Shown: positions 7,450-14,859 of the stretch, piece by piece
Layout of the letters: every line of letters begins with the position of its first letter
Numbering within the stretch: the stretch's first letter is position 1
Assembly (NCBI GenBank): GCA_016297675.1
Contig: JAEDGE010000017.1
Location: 1 to 20,711, forward strand
Origin: Oscillospiraceae bacterium
Lineage (GTDB): Bacteria > Bacillota > Clostridia > Oscillospirales > Ruminococcaceae
Direction: 5' to 3'
DNA length: 20,711 nt
Notes under the pieces: model-generated
What the model saw: only the letters and a program-made list of their open reading frames with translations
What the model was told of the DNA's origin: nothing
Database searches by the model: none
Program-made: the position numbers and the translations under genes

Positions 7450-8346
7450 ATGAAAAAACAACAGCTCTTAGAAAACAAACAACACGGAACACCGGCGTTT
7501 CCGTTTGAATGTTTTCGTACAAAATCGGATACCACAGATTTTTTTGTACCGCTGCATTGGCATAAGAAAACGGAAATCATGCTGATTCACACTGGAAGCT
7601 GTGAGGTAACAATTGGAAACGAAACGTTTTCTGCAAAATCAGAGGATTTATTTTGCATCAATTCCGAAGAACTGCACCGTATTTCTTCCAGTGATTGTTC
7701 TCTCTTGTACAGCACATTTATTTTTTCGGTGGACACGCTTGCTTTTTCCATACCGGACAAAGCTCAGATGCTGTTAGCACCGTTGATAGAAAATACTTTG
7801 CGATTTCCCACACAAATTACGGATTCTGCTGTCAAACAATGTCTCTCTCCACTGTTGCATCGCATTTTACAGGTAGCGGAACAAAAAAAGGCAGGTTATG
7901 AATTGTTGGTGAAAGCAGGGCTGCTGCAATTTACCGCAGAGTTGCTGTATCATGGGTTGCTGCTGCCAACGGATCCAGTTTCTCTAAATGCAAGCCGCTA
8001 TCAGCGGGAACGTTTGAAAAGTATCCTCACTTACTTAAAACAGCATCTCACAGAACCGCTGACACTTGCCAGCATGGCGAATACTTTTCACATGTCAGAA
8101 AAATATTTTTCCCGCTATTTTCGTAATGCAACCGGGCAGACCTTCACTGCTTATCTGAATACAATTCGTGTCACCCATGCCTGTACACTGTTGCTGGAAA
8201 CCGATCATACTGTATTGGAGATTGCTTTGGAATGTGGATATGAAAATGTCAGCTATTTTATTCGGTTATTTCATACGTTTATGCATTGCACACCCTTGCA
8301 ATATCGTTTGTTGCATCAAAACAATGAGGAAACAGGCAAAAAATAA
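7450..8346 (+). CDS. AraC-family transcriptional regulator of the glycosidase operon
   Basis: A 298-residue two-domain regulator. The N-terminal part holds a cupin-like sensor (about 33-80) with LHWHKKTEIMLIHTGSCEV and ELHRI, a usual sugar-binding arrangement. The C-terminal third (about 185-287) carries two helix-turn-helix units: LTLASMANTFHMSEKYFSRYFR, read as two short motifs, and VLEIALECGYENVSYFIRLF followed by the conserved P-x-x-YR end. It is divergent from the GH1 gene across 117 bases, a classic layout for a local activator of the glycosidase operon. A weak plus-strand promoter (TTGATG at 7351-7356, TAATAT at 7375-7380) would place the TCACA repeats just downstream, allowing autoregulation. 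The inducing sugar is unknown. Confidence 0.88.
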   Translation: MKKQQLLENKQHGTPAFPFECFRTKSDTTDFFVPLHWHKKTEIMLIHTGSCEVTIGNETFSAKSEDLFCINSEELHRISSSDCSLLYSTFIFSVDTLAFSIPDKAQMLLAPLIENTLRFPTQITDSAVKQCLSPLLHRILQVAEQKKAGYELLVKAGLLQFTAELLYHGLLLPTDPVSLNASRYQRERLKSILTYLKQHLTEPLTLASMANTFHMSEKYFSRYFRNATGQTFTAYLNTIRVTHACTLLLETDHTVLEIALECGYENVSYFIRLFHTFMHCTPLQYRLLHQNNEETGKK

Positions 8347-8550
8347 TGCTGAAATCATACAGACAGTATCTGAAATCGGGGCGATGTATTTTTACGAAGA
8401 AAATGGGCAAACTATGTCCATGGGAAAGGAACGTATCTGCAAAAACATTAAAAAATACAAAATAAATAATATTATAATCTGTAAAAAATGAACCTTTTTA
8501 ATGGAATTTTGATAGAAAAGAAAAAATGTGCAGAAAAGCGATTTTCCCTG

Positions 8551-8579
8551 TTGACAAAATCAGAAAAGTGGTGTATACT
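8551..8579 (+). promoter_or_regulatory. Promoter of the metY-nifS-nifU block
   Basis: TTGACA (8551-8556) and TATACT (8574-8579) are spaced by 17 bases, a strong housekeeping promoter. Transcription would begin near 8586, leaving a leader of about 45 bases. That is too short for a SAM riboswitch or T-box, so control is more likely at initiation. Confidence 0.85.
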
Positions 8580-8587
8580 CATATTAA

Positions 8588-8608
8588 CCTACAAAACAGA
8601 TAGGAATA
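8588..8608 (+). promoter_or_regulatory. Possible Rrf2/CymR-type operator upstream of metY
   Basis: Directly after the promoter the leader holds CCTA (8588-8591) and TAGG (8601-8604) as inverted half-sites, and ATAGGAATA at 8600-8608. The ATAGGAAT core resembles the ATNGGAAT core I recall for CymR, the Rrf2-family cysteine-metabolism repressor of Firmicutes. A site here would block transcription of a sulfur gene. Based on a short match only. Confidence 0.3.
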
Positions 8609-8630
8609 AGGAAAAAGGAGCCTTTCAAAT

Positions 8631-9914
8631 ATGAAACCATATCGTTTTGAAACATTACAAGTACATGCAGGGCAGGAGCATCCAGACCCGACCACCGATG
8701 CAAGAGCGGTTCCGATTTATGCAACCACTTCTTATGTATTTAAGGATTCTGCACAGGCAGCTGGTCGGTTTGGCTTGACAGAAAGTGGAAATATTTATAC
8801 CCGTCTCATGAATCCGACCAACTCCGTATTTGAAGAGCGGATGGCACAGCTGGAGGGCGGAATTGGTGCATTGGCAACTGCATCCGGTTCTGCTGCAATT
8901 ACTTATGCAGTACAGAATATTGCGGTTGCAGGAGATCATATTGTTTCCGCCAGCAACCTTTACGGCGGCACGCACAATCTGTTTGCGAATACGTTACGGG
9001 AACAGGGATTGGAGACTACGTTTGTAACCTCAAAAGATCCAGCAGATTTTGAAGCTGCCATTCAGGAAAATACAAAGCTGATTTATGCAGAAACGCTTGG
9101 CAACCCCAATTCTGATATTATCGATCTGGAAGCCATTGCAGAAGTCGCACATCGGCACGGCATCCCGTTGATCGTGGACAGCACGTTTGCAACACCGTAT
9201 TTGCTGCGTCCGATTGAATATGGTGCAGACATTGTCGTACACTCTGCGACGAAGTTTATCGGCGGACATGGTACCGTCATGGGCGGTATTATCATCGACA
9301 GTGGTCGGTTTGACTGGACACAGAATGACAAATTCCCGGGCTTGAGCCAGCCGAATCCATCTTATCATGGTGTTGTTTTCACAGAAGCTTGCGGAAAGGC
9401 AGCTTATATTATGAAAGCTCGCACCACATTGATGCGAGATCAGGGGGCGACACTTTCTCCGTTCCATTCCTTCTTGCTGCTGCAAGGATTGGAAACGCTG
9501 TCGCTGCGAGTAGAACGGCATGTGGAAAATGCATTGAAAGTCGTAGACTTTTTGAAAAACCATCCGCAGGTAGAGCAGGTTTATCATCCGTCCTTGGCAA
9601 CTGGCAAGGAAAAAGAGCTGTATGATCGGTATTTCCCGAATGGTGCAGGTTCCATTTTCACCTTTACCATTAAGGGCGATGCAGAAAAGGCAAAGAAGTT
9701 TACAGAAAGTCTGGAGTTGTTCTCACTGCTGGCAAATGTAGCAGATGTGAAGAGCCTTGTCATTCATCCGGCTTCTACGACACACTCACAGCTTTCCGAA
9801 GAGGAACTTTTGGCAAGCGGTATTCATCCGAATACCATCCGCCTTTCCATTGGTACAGAGCACATTGATGATATTTTGGCAGATTTACAGCATGGTTTTG
9901 ATGCGGTTCAATAA
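8631..9914 (+). CDS. metY: O-acetylhomoserine sulfhydrylase (aminocarboxypropyltransferase)
   Basis: A Cys/Met-metabolism PLP enzyme that makes homocysteine from O-acetylhomoserine and sulfide, giving methionine by direct sulfhydrylation. The 427-residue length is typical of MetY and longer than cystathionine gamma-synthase or beta-lyase (about 380-400). It shows YTRLMNPTNSVFEERMAQLEGG in two recognisable parts (56-77), SNLYGGTHNL (108-117), the cofactor aspartate in VDSTFATPYL (182-191) and Schiff-base lysine K208 in HSATKFIGGHG. AAAAAGGAG (8612-8620) lies 10 bases before the ATG. The gene is followed after 84 bases by nifS and then nifU, forming a sulfur-handling group. Use of methanethiol as a second substrate is possible in this family. 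Confidence 0.92.
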   Translation: MKPYRFETLQVHAGQEHPDPTTDARAVPIYATTSYVFKDSAQAAGRFGLTESGNIYTRLMNPTNSVFEERMAQLEGGIGALATASGSAAITYAVQNIAVAGDHIVSASNLYGGTHNLFANTLREQGLETTFVTSKDPADFEAAIQENTKLIYAETLGNPNSDIIDLEAIAEVAHRHGIPLIVDSTFATPYLLRPIEYGADIVVHSATKFIGGHGTVMGGIIIDSGRFDWTQNDKFPGLSQPNPSYHGVVFTEACGKAAYIMKARTTLMRDQGATLSPFHSFLLLQGLETLSLRVERHVENALKVVDFLKNHPQVEQVYHPSLATGKEKELYDRYFPNGAGSIFTFTIKGDAEKAKKFTESLELFSLLANVADVKSLVIHPASTTHSQLSEEELLASGIHPNTIRLSIGTEHIDDILADLQHGFDAVQ

Positions 9915-9990
9915 CTGCTTAATATAGAATATAGAAGCATTGTTTTGACAACAGAGAAATGCTACTTGCATGGATTAGAATAGATTGGTG

Positions 9991-9996
9991 AGAGGA
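9991..9996 (+). promoter_or_regulatory. Start-deciding ribosome binding site of nifS
   Basis: AGAGGA is only 2 bases from the ATG at 9999 but 8 bases from the in-frame ATG at 10005. The second ATG gives the usual NifS start MIYADHAATT, so it is preferred. Confidence 0.7.
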
Positions 9997-10004
9997 AGAT
10001 GGAA

Positions 10005-11186
10005 ATGATTTATGCAGATCACGCTGCAACGACAAAAATGAGTGCAACAGCCATGGCAGCTATGGTAAAAGGCTGGGAAGTTTACGGAAATCCATCCAGC
10101 CTGCACACCATTGGACAAGAAGCGGCAGTCGTGTTACAACAGGCAAGGGAACAGATTGCTGCTTGTCTGGATGCAGATCCGAAAGAAATTTATTTTACTT
10201 CTGGCGGCAGTGAAGCAGATAATCAAGCATTGCGTTCTGCTGCGGCAATTGGCAAACGGCAAGGGAAAATGCATATTATTTCCACTGCTTTTGAACATCA
10301 TGCCATTTTGCATTGCTTAGAGGAACTGAAAGCAGAGGGCTTTTCTGTCACGCTGTTGGATGTGCATGAAAACGGCATGGTGACAGCAGAACAGGTAGAA
10401 GCAGCCATTCAGCCGGATACTTGTCTGGTTTCTGTGATGTATGCCAATAATGAAATTGGTTCTGTTATGCCAATTGCAGAAATTGGTGCGGTTTGCAGAA
10501 AACACAATGTTCTGTTTCATACGGATGCAGTACAGGCAGTGGGGCATATTCCGGTTTCTGTGAAAAACGATAACATTGATTTGCTTTCTCTTTCTGCACA
10601 CAAGTTTCATGGACCAAAAGGAATTGGCGTATTGTATGCCAAGAAAGGGGTACGATTGTATACACTGATTGCTGGCGGTGCACAGGAGCGTGGTAAGCGT
10701 GCTGGTACGGAAAATATTCCTGCCATTCTTGGCATGGCAGCTGCTCTGCAAGAGGCTTGTGACCATATGGAGGAGAACACGCAGCACTGTAAGGCATTGC
10801 GTGACCGCTTGATTGCTGGGCTGTCTCAAATTCCGCATTCTGTTTTAAATGGGGATCCGTTACATCGCTTGCCGAGCAATGTACACTTCTGTTTTGAGGG
10901 AATTGAAGGAGAATCATTATTGTTGCTGTTGGATCAGAAAGGAATCTGTGCATCTTCGGGTTCTGCCTGCACATCTGGTTCACTGGATCCTTCTCATGTG
11001 CTGCTTGCCATTGGCAGACCGCATGAAATTGCACATGGTTCTTTGCGATTGTCACTTGGAGAAGAAAATACGATGGCAGAAGTGGAATACATGCTGGAGG
11101 CGATTCCAGAGGTAGTATCTTATTTGCGGAATATGTCTCCGGTTTGGCGAGATTTGACAAGCGGCAAAAAGTCATTTTTGCTGTAA
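10005..11186 (+). CDS. nifS: Cysteine desulfurase, NifS/IscS type
   Basis: A PLP enzyme of 393 residues that removes sulfur from cysteine as an enzyme-bound persulfide and passes it to the Fe-S scaffold encoded next. The N-terminal MIYADHAATT, the EHHAIL histidine region (98-103 here), Schiff-base K200 in SAHKFHGPKG and the active-site C322 in SSGSACTSG are all present. The long flexible loop around C322 marks group I (NifS/IscS) rather than SufS. The gene lies 19 bases upstream of nifU, so the pair is co-expressed. The 84-base gap after metY contains a tandem ATATAGA (9922-9935) but no terminator, so all three genes may share one transcript. Confidence 0.92.
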   Translation: MIYADHAATTKMSATAMAAMVKGWEVYGNPSSLHTIGQEAAVVLQQAREQIAACLDADPKEIYFTSGGSEADNQALRSAAAIGKRQGKMHIISTAFEHHAILHCLEELKAEGFSVTLLDVHENGMVTAEQVEAAIQPDTCLVSVMYANNEIGSVMPIAEIGAVCRKHNVLFHTDAVQAVGHIPVSVKNDNIDLLSLSAHKFHGPKGIGVLYAKKGVRLYTLIAGGAQERGKRAGTENIPAILGMAAALQEACDHMEENTQHCKALRDRLIAGLSQIPHSVLNGDPLHRLPSNVHFCFEGIEGESLLLLLDQKGICASSGSACTSGSLDPSHVLLAIGRPHEIAHGSLRLSLGEENTMAEVEYMLEAIPEVVSYLRNMSPVWRDLTSGKKSFLL

Positions 11187-11205
11187 GGAAAGGAAGGAAT
11201 CAAGC

Positions 11206-11637
11206 ATGGCATTATATAGTGAAAAAGTAATGGATCATTTTTTGCATCCTCGCAATGTAGGTGTGCTGGAAGAGGCAGACGGCATTGGCGAAGTTGGCAA
11301 TGCAAAGTGCGGTGACATCATGAAAATTTATCTGAAGATTGACAATGACGTCATTACAGATGTGAAATTTGAAACATTCGGCTGTGGCAGTGCGATTGCG
11401 TCCAGTTCTATGGCAACAGAGATGATCAAGGGAAAACCGGTTTCTGAAGCGTTGCAGCTAACCAATAAGGCAGTGGCAGAGGCATTGGACGGACTGCCTG
11501 CACACAAACTGCATTGCTCTGTTCTGGCAGAAGAGGCGATTAAGTCAGCTTTAAAGGATTATTATGATAAAAATGGAATTGCATATGATGCGTCACAATT
11601 CCCAGATTGTGAGAATTGTGCACACTGTGTAGAATAA
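11206..11637 (+). CDS. nifU: Fe-S cluster scaffold NifU/IscU
   Basis: A 143-residue scaffold protein on which [2Fe-2S]/[4Fe-4S] clusters are built with sulfur from NifS. Cluster ligands are C35 and D37 in NAKCGD, C60 in FGCGSA and C104 in LHCSVLAEEA. It corresponds to the N-terminal scaffold domain of NifU alone, without the ferredoxin and thioredoxin-like domains of full nitrogen-fixation NifU. The C-terminal tail adds C135, C138 and C141 (CENCAHC), an extra CxxCxxC group not part of the standard scaffold site. AGGAAGG lies before the ATG. It closes the sulfur block; an inverted repeat follows the stop codon. Confidence 0.93.
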   Translation: MALYSEKVMDHFLHPRNVGVLEEADGIGEVGNAKCGDIMKIYLKIDNDVITDVKFETFGCGSAIASSSMATEMIKGKPVSEALQLTNKAVAEALDGLPAHKLHCSVLAEEAIKSALKDYYDKNGIAYDASQFPDCENCAHCVE

Positions 11638-11640
11638 AAT

Positions 11641-11686
11641 AGAAATCCGGCTTTCTGTTTATTACGCAACAGGAAGCCGGATTTCT
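11641..11686 (+). terminator. Hairpin after nifU
   Basis: Arms 11641-11658 and 11669-11686 pair over 18 positions with one G-U, around a 10-base loop. It begins three bases after the nifU stop. The downstream T-tract is poor, so it may act as a transcript-stabilising hairpin as much as a terminator. Confidence 0.7.
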
Positions 11687-11778
11687 AGGATTTGTGACGA
11701 AAAAACATAGAGTAGGGTTCTTTTTTCAATTTGTCGTATTGTGTCAATCAATTTCACTAAAATTTCACATGATATTCT

Positions 11779-11807
11779 TTGAAATTGCAGGATAAACCTG
11801 CTATACT
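11779..11807 (+). promoter_or_regulatory. Promoter of the HD-domain gene with embedded palindrome
   Basis: TTGAAA (11779-11784) and TATACT (11802-11807) are 17 bases apart. The spacer contains GCAGG-ATAAA-CCTGC (11787-11801), a perfect palindrome with 5-base arms ending against the -10 element, a good position for a repressor. A transcript starting near 11814 would have a leader of about 47 bases. Confidence 0.7.
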
Positions 11808-11860
11808 GATTTTGAAAAAGGGGAAAACGAGACTTGCAGAATCAGAAAGGCAGGCAAATT

Positions 11861-12358
11861 ATGAAGTCAATGCAGACACCAGAAGAATTTATTTCATTGA
11901 TTGAGAGAAACGGTCGTACCATTCTACAATCCACTGGTATGGCACAGGAAAAAGCGTATGTACAGCATGGGATGGTTAGTTGCTATCTGCATTCTGTCTT
12001 TGTTGCTTATGTCAGTATCTGGCTGGCAAGGAGATTTGGAATTCGGGTTCATTTACGCAGTTTGGTTCGTGGTGCCTTGTTGCATGATTATTTTCTCTAT
12101 GACTGGCATATCAAAGATCCCTTTCGCAAAGCACATGGATTCTCTCATGCAGCTGTAGCCTTGCAAAATGCAGAACGGGATTTTCATCTGAATGCAATAG
12201 AACGAGATATGATTGCGAAACATATGTTTCCGCTGAATTTGACACCGCCACGGTATCGAGAAAGTGTATTGGTCTGCATAGCGGATAAAATTTGTGCAGT
12301 TTATGAGACATTTTCGATTCCAATTCCAAAGACTGTCCTACAGATGGGACAAATCTGA
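11861..12358 (+). CDS. Small HD-domain phosphohydrolase
   Basis: A 165-residue single-domain protein of the HD superfamily, expected to bind a divalent metal and hydrolyse a phosphate ester or nucleotide. Candidate metal ligands are H44, H75-D76 in LLHDYFLYDWH, H92/H96 in HGFSHA, H121 in AKHMFP and D142 in IADKICA, in the usual order. No synthetase or receiver domain is attached, so it is not a full RelA/SpoT or HD-GYP protein. AAAGG (11846-11850) precedes the ATG at 11861; an upstream TTG at 11834 is possible but less likely. It has its own promoter and a terminator, so it stands alone. Substrate unknown. Confidence 0.82.
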   Translation: MKSMQTPEEFISLIERNGRTILQSTGMAQEKAYVQHGMVSCYLHSVFVAYVSIWLARRFGIRVHLRSLVRGALLHDYFLYDWHIKDPFRKAHGFSHAAVALQNAERDFHLNAIERDMIAKHMFPLNLTPPRYRESVLVCIADKICAVYETFSIPIPKTVLQMGQI

Positions 12359-12368
12359 AAAATATCAT

Positions 12369-12421
12369 AAAAAACCGGCTTGTCTCGCAAAAATGCTGTT
12401 GCAAGCCGGCTTTTTATTTTT
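12369..12421. terminator. Bidirectional terminator between the HD gene and the exporter operon
   Basis: CCGGCTTG (12375-12382) pairs with CAAGCCGG (12402-12409), extended by A/T pairs. On the plus strand it is followed by TTTTTATTTTT (12411-12421), and on the minus strand by a U-tract from 12369-12374. It lies between the convergent stop codons at 12358 and 12438 and can serve both. Confidence 0.88.
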
Positions 12422-12437
12422 GGTGTTAGGAGAATGT

Positions 12438-13673
12438 TTATTTTTTCTTTTTGGATTTGGATTCCCATTCAGAATAGTTTAAGAGTTCTGAAACGGTAAC
12501 AGTGGGAATATTTGTTAATTTTCTGAGTTTATTTCGTATTTCATTTTCAGATATTATATCTATAATAAAAATACATTGTGTATAGGGATATTTTTCTATA
12601 GAGCGATTATAGATTGTTTTACAGTAATTGCTTTCTTTTCGGTTTTCTACGACGTAATCAATCGTAACCCCAGCTCTTTCCAGCAATCCAAAAAATGTTT
12701 TTGACAGCATGGTTTCCCCATAAATTGCAATATGTGTGATGCGTTTGGTTTGAAAATAGGCGATGAAATTTTCTACTGTTTTGGGGTGAAGGATCATTTT
12801 GTGTAATGTGTTCATGTAGGTCTGCACACGAATTTCATAGGACGTTGGGGTTGGTTTTTTCTGTTTTGTTGCTGCAGTTGGGGTAAGCGGACTGGTCAAA
12901 TCTGGTTTGACAGTTGGATCGGTAGCACGTTGTTTTAAGTATCGCTCATAGCGTGTGAGCAATTCTGTACATTCTTGTTTGTTATTCGCAAATGCAATCT
13001 GCTTTCCATTATCCAGCCAGAGCAGCTTATTGCAGAGCCGTCGCATTTGTGTGGTGGAATGACTGACAAATAGCGTAGTGGCACCGCTTTGGATAATTTC
13101 CATCATTTTTTGTTCGCTTTTTTTTCGGAAACCACCATCTCCAACGGACAATACTTCATCCAGAATTAAGATTTCCGGATTCACCATGCAGGCAATGGAA
13201 AATGCCAGACGAGAACGCATGCCGCTGGAAAGCTGTTTGTATTTATAGTACTGAAACGGCTCTAACTCTGCAAACTGAATGATTTCCTGCACACGTTCTG
13301 CAATGAATTCTTTGGTATAACCAAGCAATGCACCACGCATATAGATATTTTCAATTAAATTCAGGTCGCCATCAAAACCGGTTCCCAGTTCCAAAAGGGC
13401 AATAATATTGCCATTTACCTGTAATGTGCCTTGTTTGGGTGGGAGAATGCCAGCGATTGATTTCAGCAGTGTGGATTTTCCGGCACCATTTACACCGATG
13501 ATCCCCATAAAGTCTCCCTTTTCCAGTGTAAAAGAGACATCTTCGACAGACCAACGATTTTCGACACGTCGTTCTCTTTTTGCTTTTTGGATCATCCACT
13601 CTTTCAGTCCAATGTCCCGAAAGTCCCCTAGTAGGTAGCGAATATAGAGGTGAGATGCATCGATAATAGCCAT
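12438..13673 (-). CDS. Polysaccharide ABC exporter ATPase with Rossmann-like tail
   Basis: ATPase of a Wzt/TagH-type exporter that moves a lipid-linked polysaccharide across the membrane with the permease encoded just upstream. The nucleotide-binding domain (about 1-245) has Walker A GVNGAGKST (60-68), signature LSSGMRS (148-154), Walker B ILILDEVLSVGD (168-179) with E173 and the switch histidine H205. A Pro/Thr/Lys-rich linker (250-278) leads to a C-terminal domain (about 280-403) whose THIAIYGETMLSKTFFGLLE (313-332) and VTIDYVVENRKES suggest an alternating Rossmann-like fold. The usual Wzt beta-sandwich that reads the glycan end is not apparent. AAGGAGG precedes the ATG, 12 bases after the permease gene. 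Teichoic-acid export is an alternative role. Confidence 0.88.
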   Translation of the reverse strand: MAIIDASHLYIRYLLGDFRDIGLKEWMIQKAKRERRVENRWSVEDVSFTLEKGDFMGIIGVNGAGKSTLLKSIAGILPPKQGTLQVNGNIIALLELGTGFDGDLNLIENIYMRGALLGYTKEFIAERVQEIIQFAELEPFQYYKYKQLSSGMRSRLAFSIACMVNPEILILDEVLSVGDGGFRKKSEQKMMEIIQSGATTLFVSHSTTQMRRLCNKLLWLDNGKQIAFANNKQECTELLTRYERYLKQRATDPTVKPDLTSPLTPTAATKQKKPTPTSYEIRVQTYMNTLHKMILHPKTVENFIAYFQTKRITHIAIYGETMLSKTFFGLLERAGVTIDYVVENRKESNYCKTIYNRSIEKYPYTQCIFIIDIISENEIRNKLRKLTNIPTVTVSELLNYSEWESKSKKKK

Positions 13674-13685
13674 ATTCGTACCTCC

Positions 13686-14453
13686 TTATAGATAAAATAC
13701 AAATTTTTCTTTATTATAATGATAAACCAGAAAACCGATGAGCAACATAGCTACTGTGTAGGCAATCAAAACCAGATGATCTATCAGGGATGGAATCTGG
13801 GCATGAATGATAATGGAACGAGAGTAGGAGATAAAATCGTATACAGGATTGATGTGCAGCAGTTTTTGACCTTGTTCCGAAAGAGAAGTATCATACCAGA
13901 ATACAGCACAGCAGAAATAAAGCAGCCGACAGAAAATAGAGTAGAAGTACTGTACATCTTTAAAGAAAATATATAAAGATGCCAAAATCAGACTGATTCC
14001 ATAATTCATAAAAAACAGTAATACAATTGGAATCACAAGAAAAATCAATTTCCATGTAAAGGGGACTCCATCAATAATCATGAAAGGAATTAGCAAAATT
14101 AAGGTGATAAAAAAATTGATCAGGGCGGATACGTTTTTTGAGAGTGGGAAAAGCCAAATCGGCAGTTTGATTTTTTGAATAATGGCTCCATTGCTTAAAA
14201 ATGACTGCATACCCGATGTGGTTGCATTGCTAAAATAGCTATATGTAAGAATACCAATCAACATATAGACAGTATAATGGGGTGTAGTTCTGCCGAAAAG
14301 ATTCTTGAAGATCATCATTAAAATTAGGAATTCTGCCAGAGGATTGAGAACACTCCAGATGACCCCCAGTGTTGTCTTTTTGTATTTTTGTCGGAAGTCT
14401 CGTTTTACGAGTTCTCCAAACAAAAATTTATATTTTTTCAGTGTCTTTATCAT
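13686..14453 (-). CDS. Polysaccharide ABC-2 exporter permease
   Basis: Membrane subunit of the exporter, 255 residues, matching Wzm/TagG-type ABC-2 permeases. The cytoplasmic N-terminal stretch KRDFRQKYKKTTLGVIWSVL (17-36) and LNPLAEF are the family signature. Six hydrophobic segments lie near 30-50, 60-78, 108-128, 136-160, 166-186 and 227-246. AAGGAG (14460-14465) is 6 bases before the ATG. It pairs with the ATPase gene 12 bases downstream. No clear promoter was found in the 155 bases upstream, which also contain a hairpin, so the pair may be read partly from its own unseen promoter and partly from the glycan genes. Confidence 0.88.
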   Translation of the reverse strand: MIKTLKKYKFLFGELVKRDFRQKYKKTTLGVIWSVLNPLAEFLILMMIFKNLFGRTTPHYTVYMLIGILTYSYFSNATTSGMQSFLSNGAIIQKIKLPIWLFPLSKNVSALINFFITLILLIPFMIIDGVPFTWKLIFLVIPIVLLFFMNYGISLILASLYIFFKDVQYFYSIFCRLLYFCCAVFWYDTSLSEQGQKLLHINPVYDFISYSRSIIIHAQIPSLIDHLVLIAYTVAMLLIGFLVYHYNKEKFVFYL

Positions 14454-14566
14454 AATAAACTCCTTTTATCAGGAAGATTGTTTTCAATTTAAGAATACAT
14501 GAATATAGAATCATGTTTTTAAAAATGGATAGGAGCAGGGAAATTGGTATTTCATATGGAATAATA

Positions 14567-14605
14567 CCGTCTTCCGTTGTCATTGCAGCGGAAGACGGCT
14601 TTTTT
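14567..14605 (+). terminator. Strong plus-strand terminator inside the minus-strand glycan locus
   Basis: CCGTCTTCCG (14567-14576) and CGGAAGACGG (14589-14598) form a GC-rich 10-pair stem followed on the plus strand by six T (14600-14605). In the minus direction the stem is followed only by TATTATT, a weaker tract, so it could attenuate transcription after the 77-residue gene while fully blocking antisense transcription into the locus. Confidence 0.75.
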
Positions 14606-14608
14606 CGT

Positions 14609-14842
14609 TTAATTTTGTTTTTGCATATGATAAACAGTTTTTGTTCCATTCGATAGAAAGGCATCTATTTGTTTAATTTCTGCATTTGCGGTTTGGTAGT
14701 CAGCATATTCTCCCAGTATCACAGGTTCTTTTTCTCCCGGAAGAATACCGATGACAGAATAGCTGCGTTCTGATATCATTCGAACTGCCCGAACTGCAAT
14801 GACATGATAGAGAGCATCTTCATTTTGTGTGCAAACCCACAT
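14609..14842 (-). CDS. Small conserved-looking hypothetical protein
   Basis: A 77-residue soluble protein starting MWVCTQNEDALYHV, with strands around VLGEYADYQTANAEIKQIDA-type sequence, namely a PVILGEYADYQTA (39-51) strand-turn-helix and a closing helix. Similar short proteins beginning MW and containing LGEY are, to my recollection, frequent uncharacterised Firmicute proteins; no function is known to me. GAGGAG (14852-14857) lies 9 bases before the ATG, and the start is only 17 bases after the glf stop, so it belongs to the glycan operon. The reading frame is followed immediately by a hairpin. A real gene is likely because of the good ribosome binding site and spacing. Confidence 0.7.
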   Translation of the reverse strand: MWVCTQNEDALYHVIAVRAVRMISERSYSVIGILPGEKEPVILGEYADYQTANAEIKQIDAFLSNGTKTVYHMQKQN

Positions 14843-14859
14843 CTGTTCAGACTCCTCTC

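Noticed and set aside
8383..8491. Short frame starting MYFYEENGQTMSMGKER after the AraC-family gene
   Set aside because: Only 35 codons, no convincing ribosome binding site, in an AT-rich stretch; it is the tail of a frame overlapping the regulator gene.
8580..8630. SAM riboswitch or T-box upstream of metY
   Set aside because: The leader between the promoter and the start codon is about 45 bases and lacks the conserved stems of either element.
8488..8634. 48-codon frame over the metY promoter
   Set aside because: No ribosome binding site, and it overlaps the clear -35/-10 elements and the metY start.
9945..9981. Promoter between metY and nifS (TTGACA with TAGAAT)
   Set aside because: The spacing is 25 bases, too long for a functional pair, and no better -10 is present.
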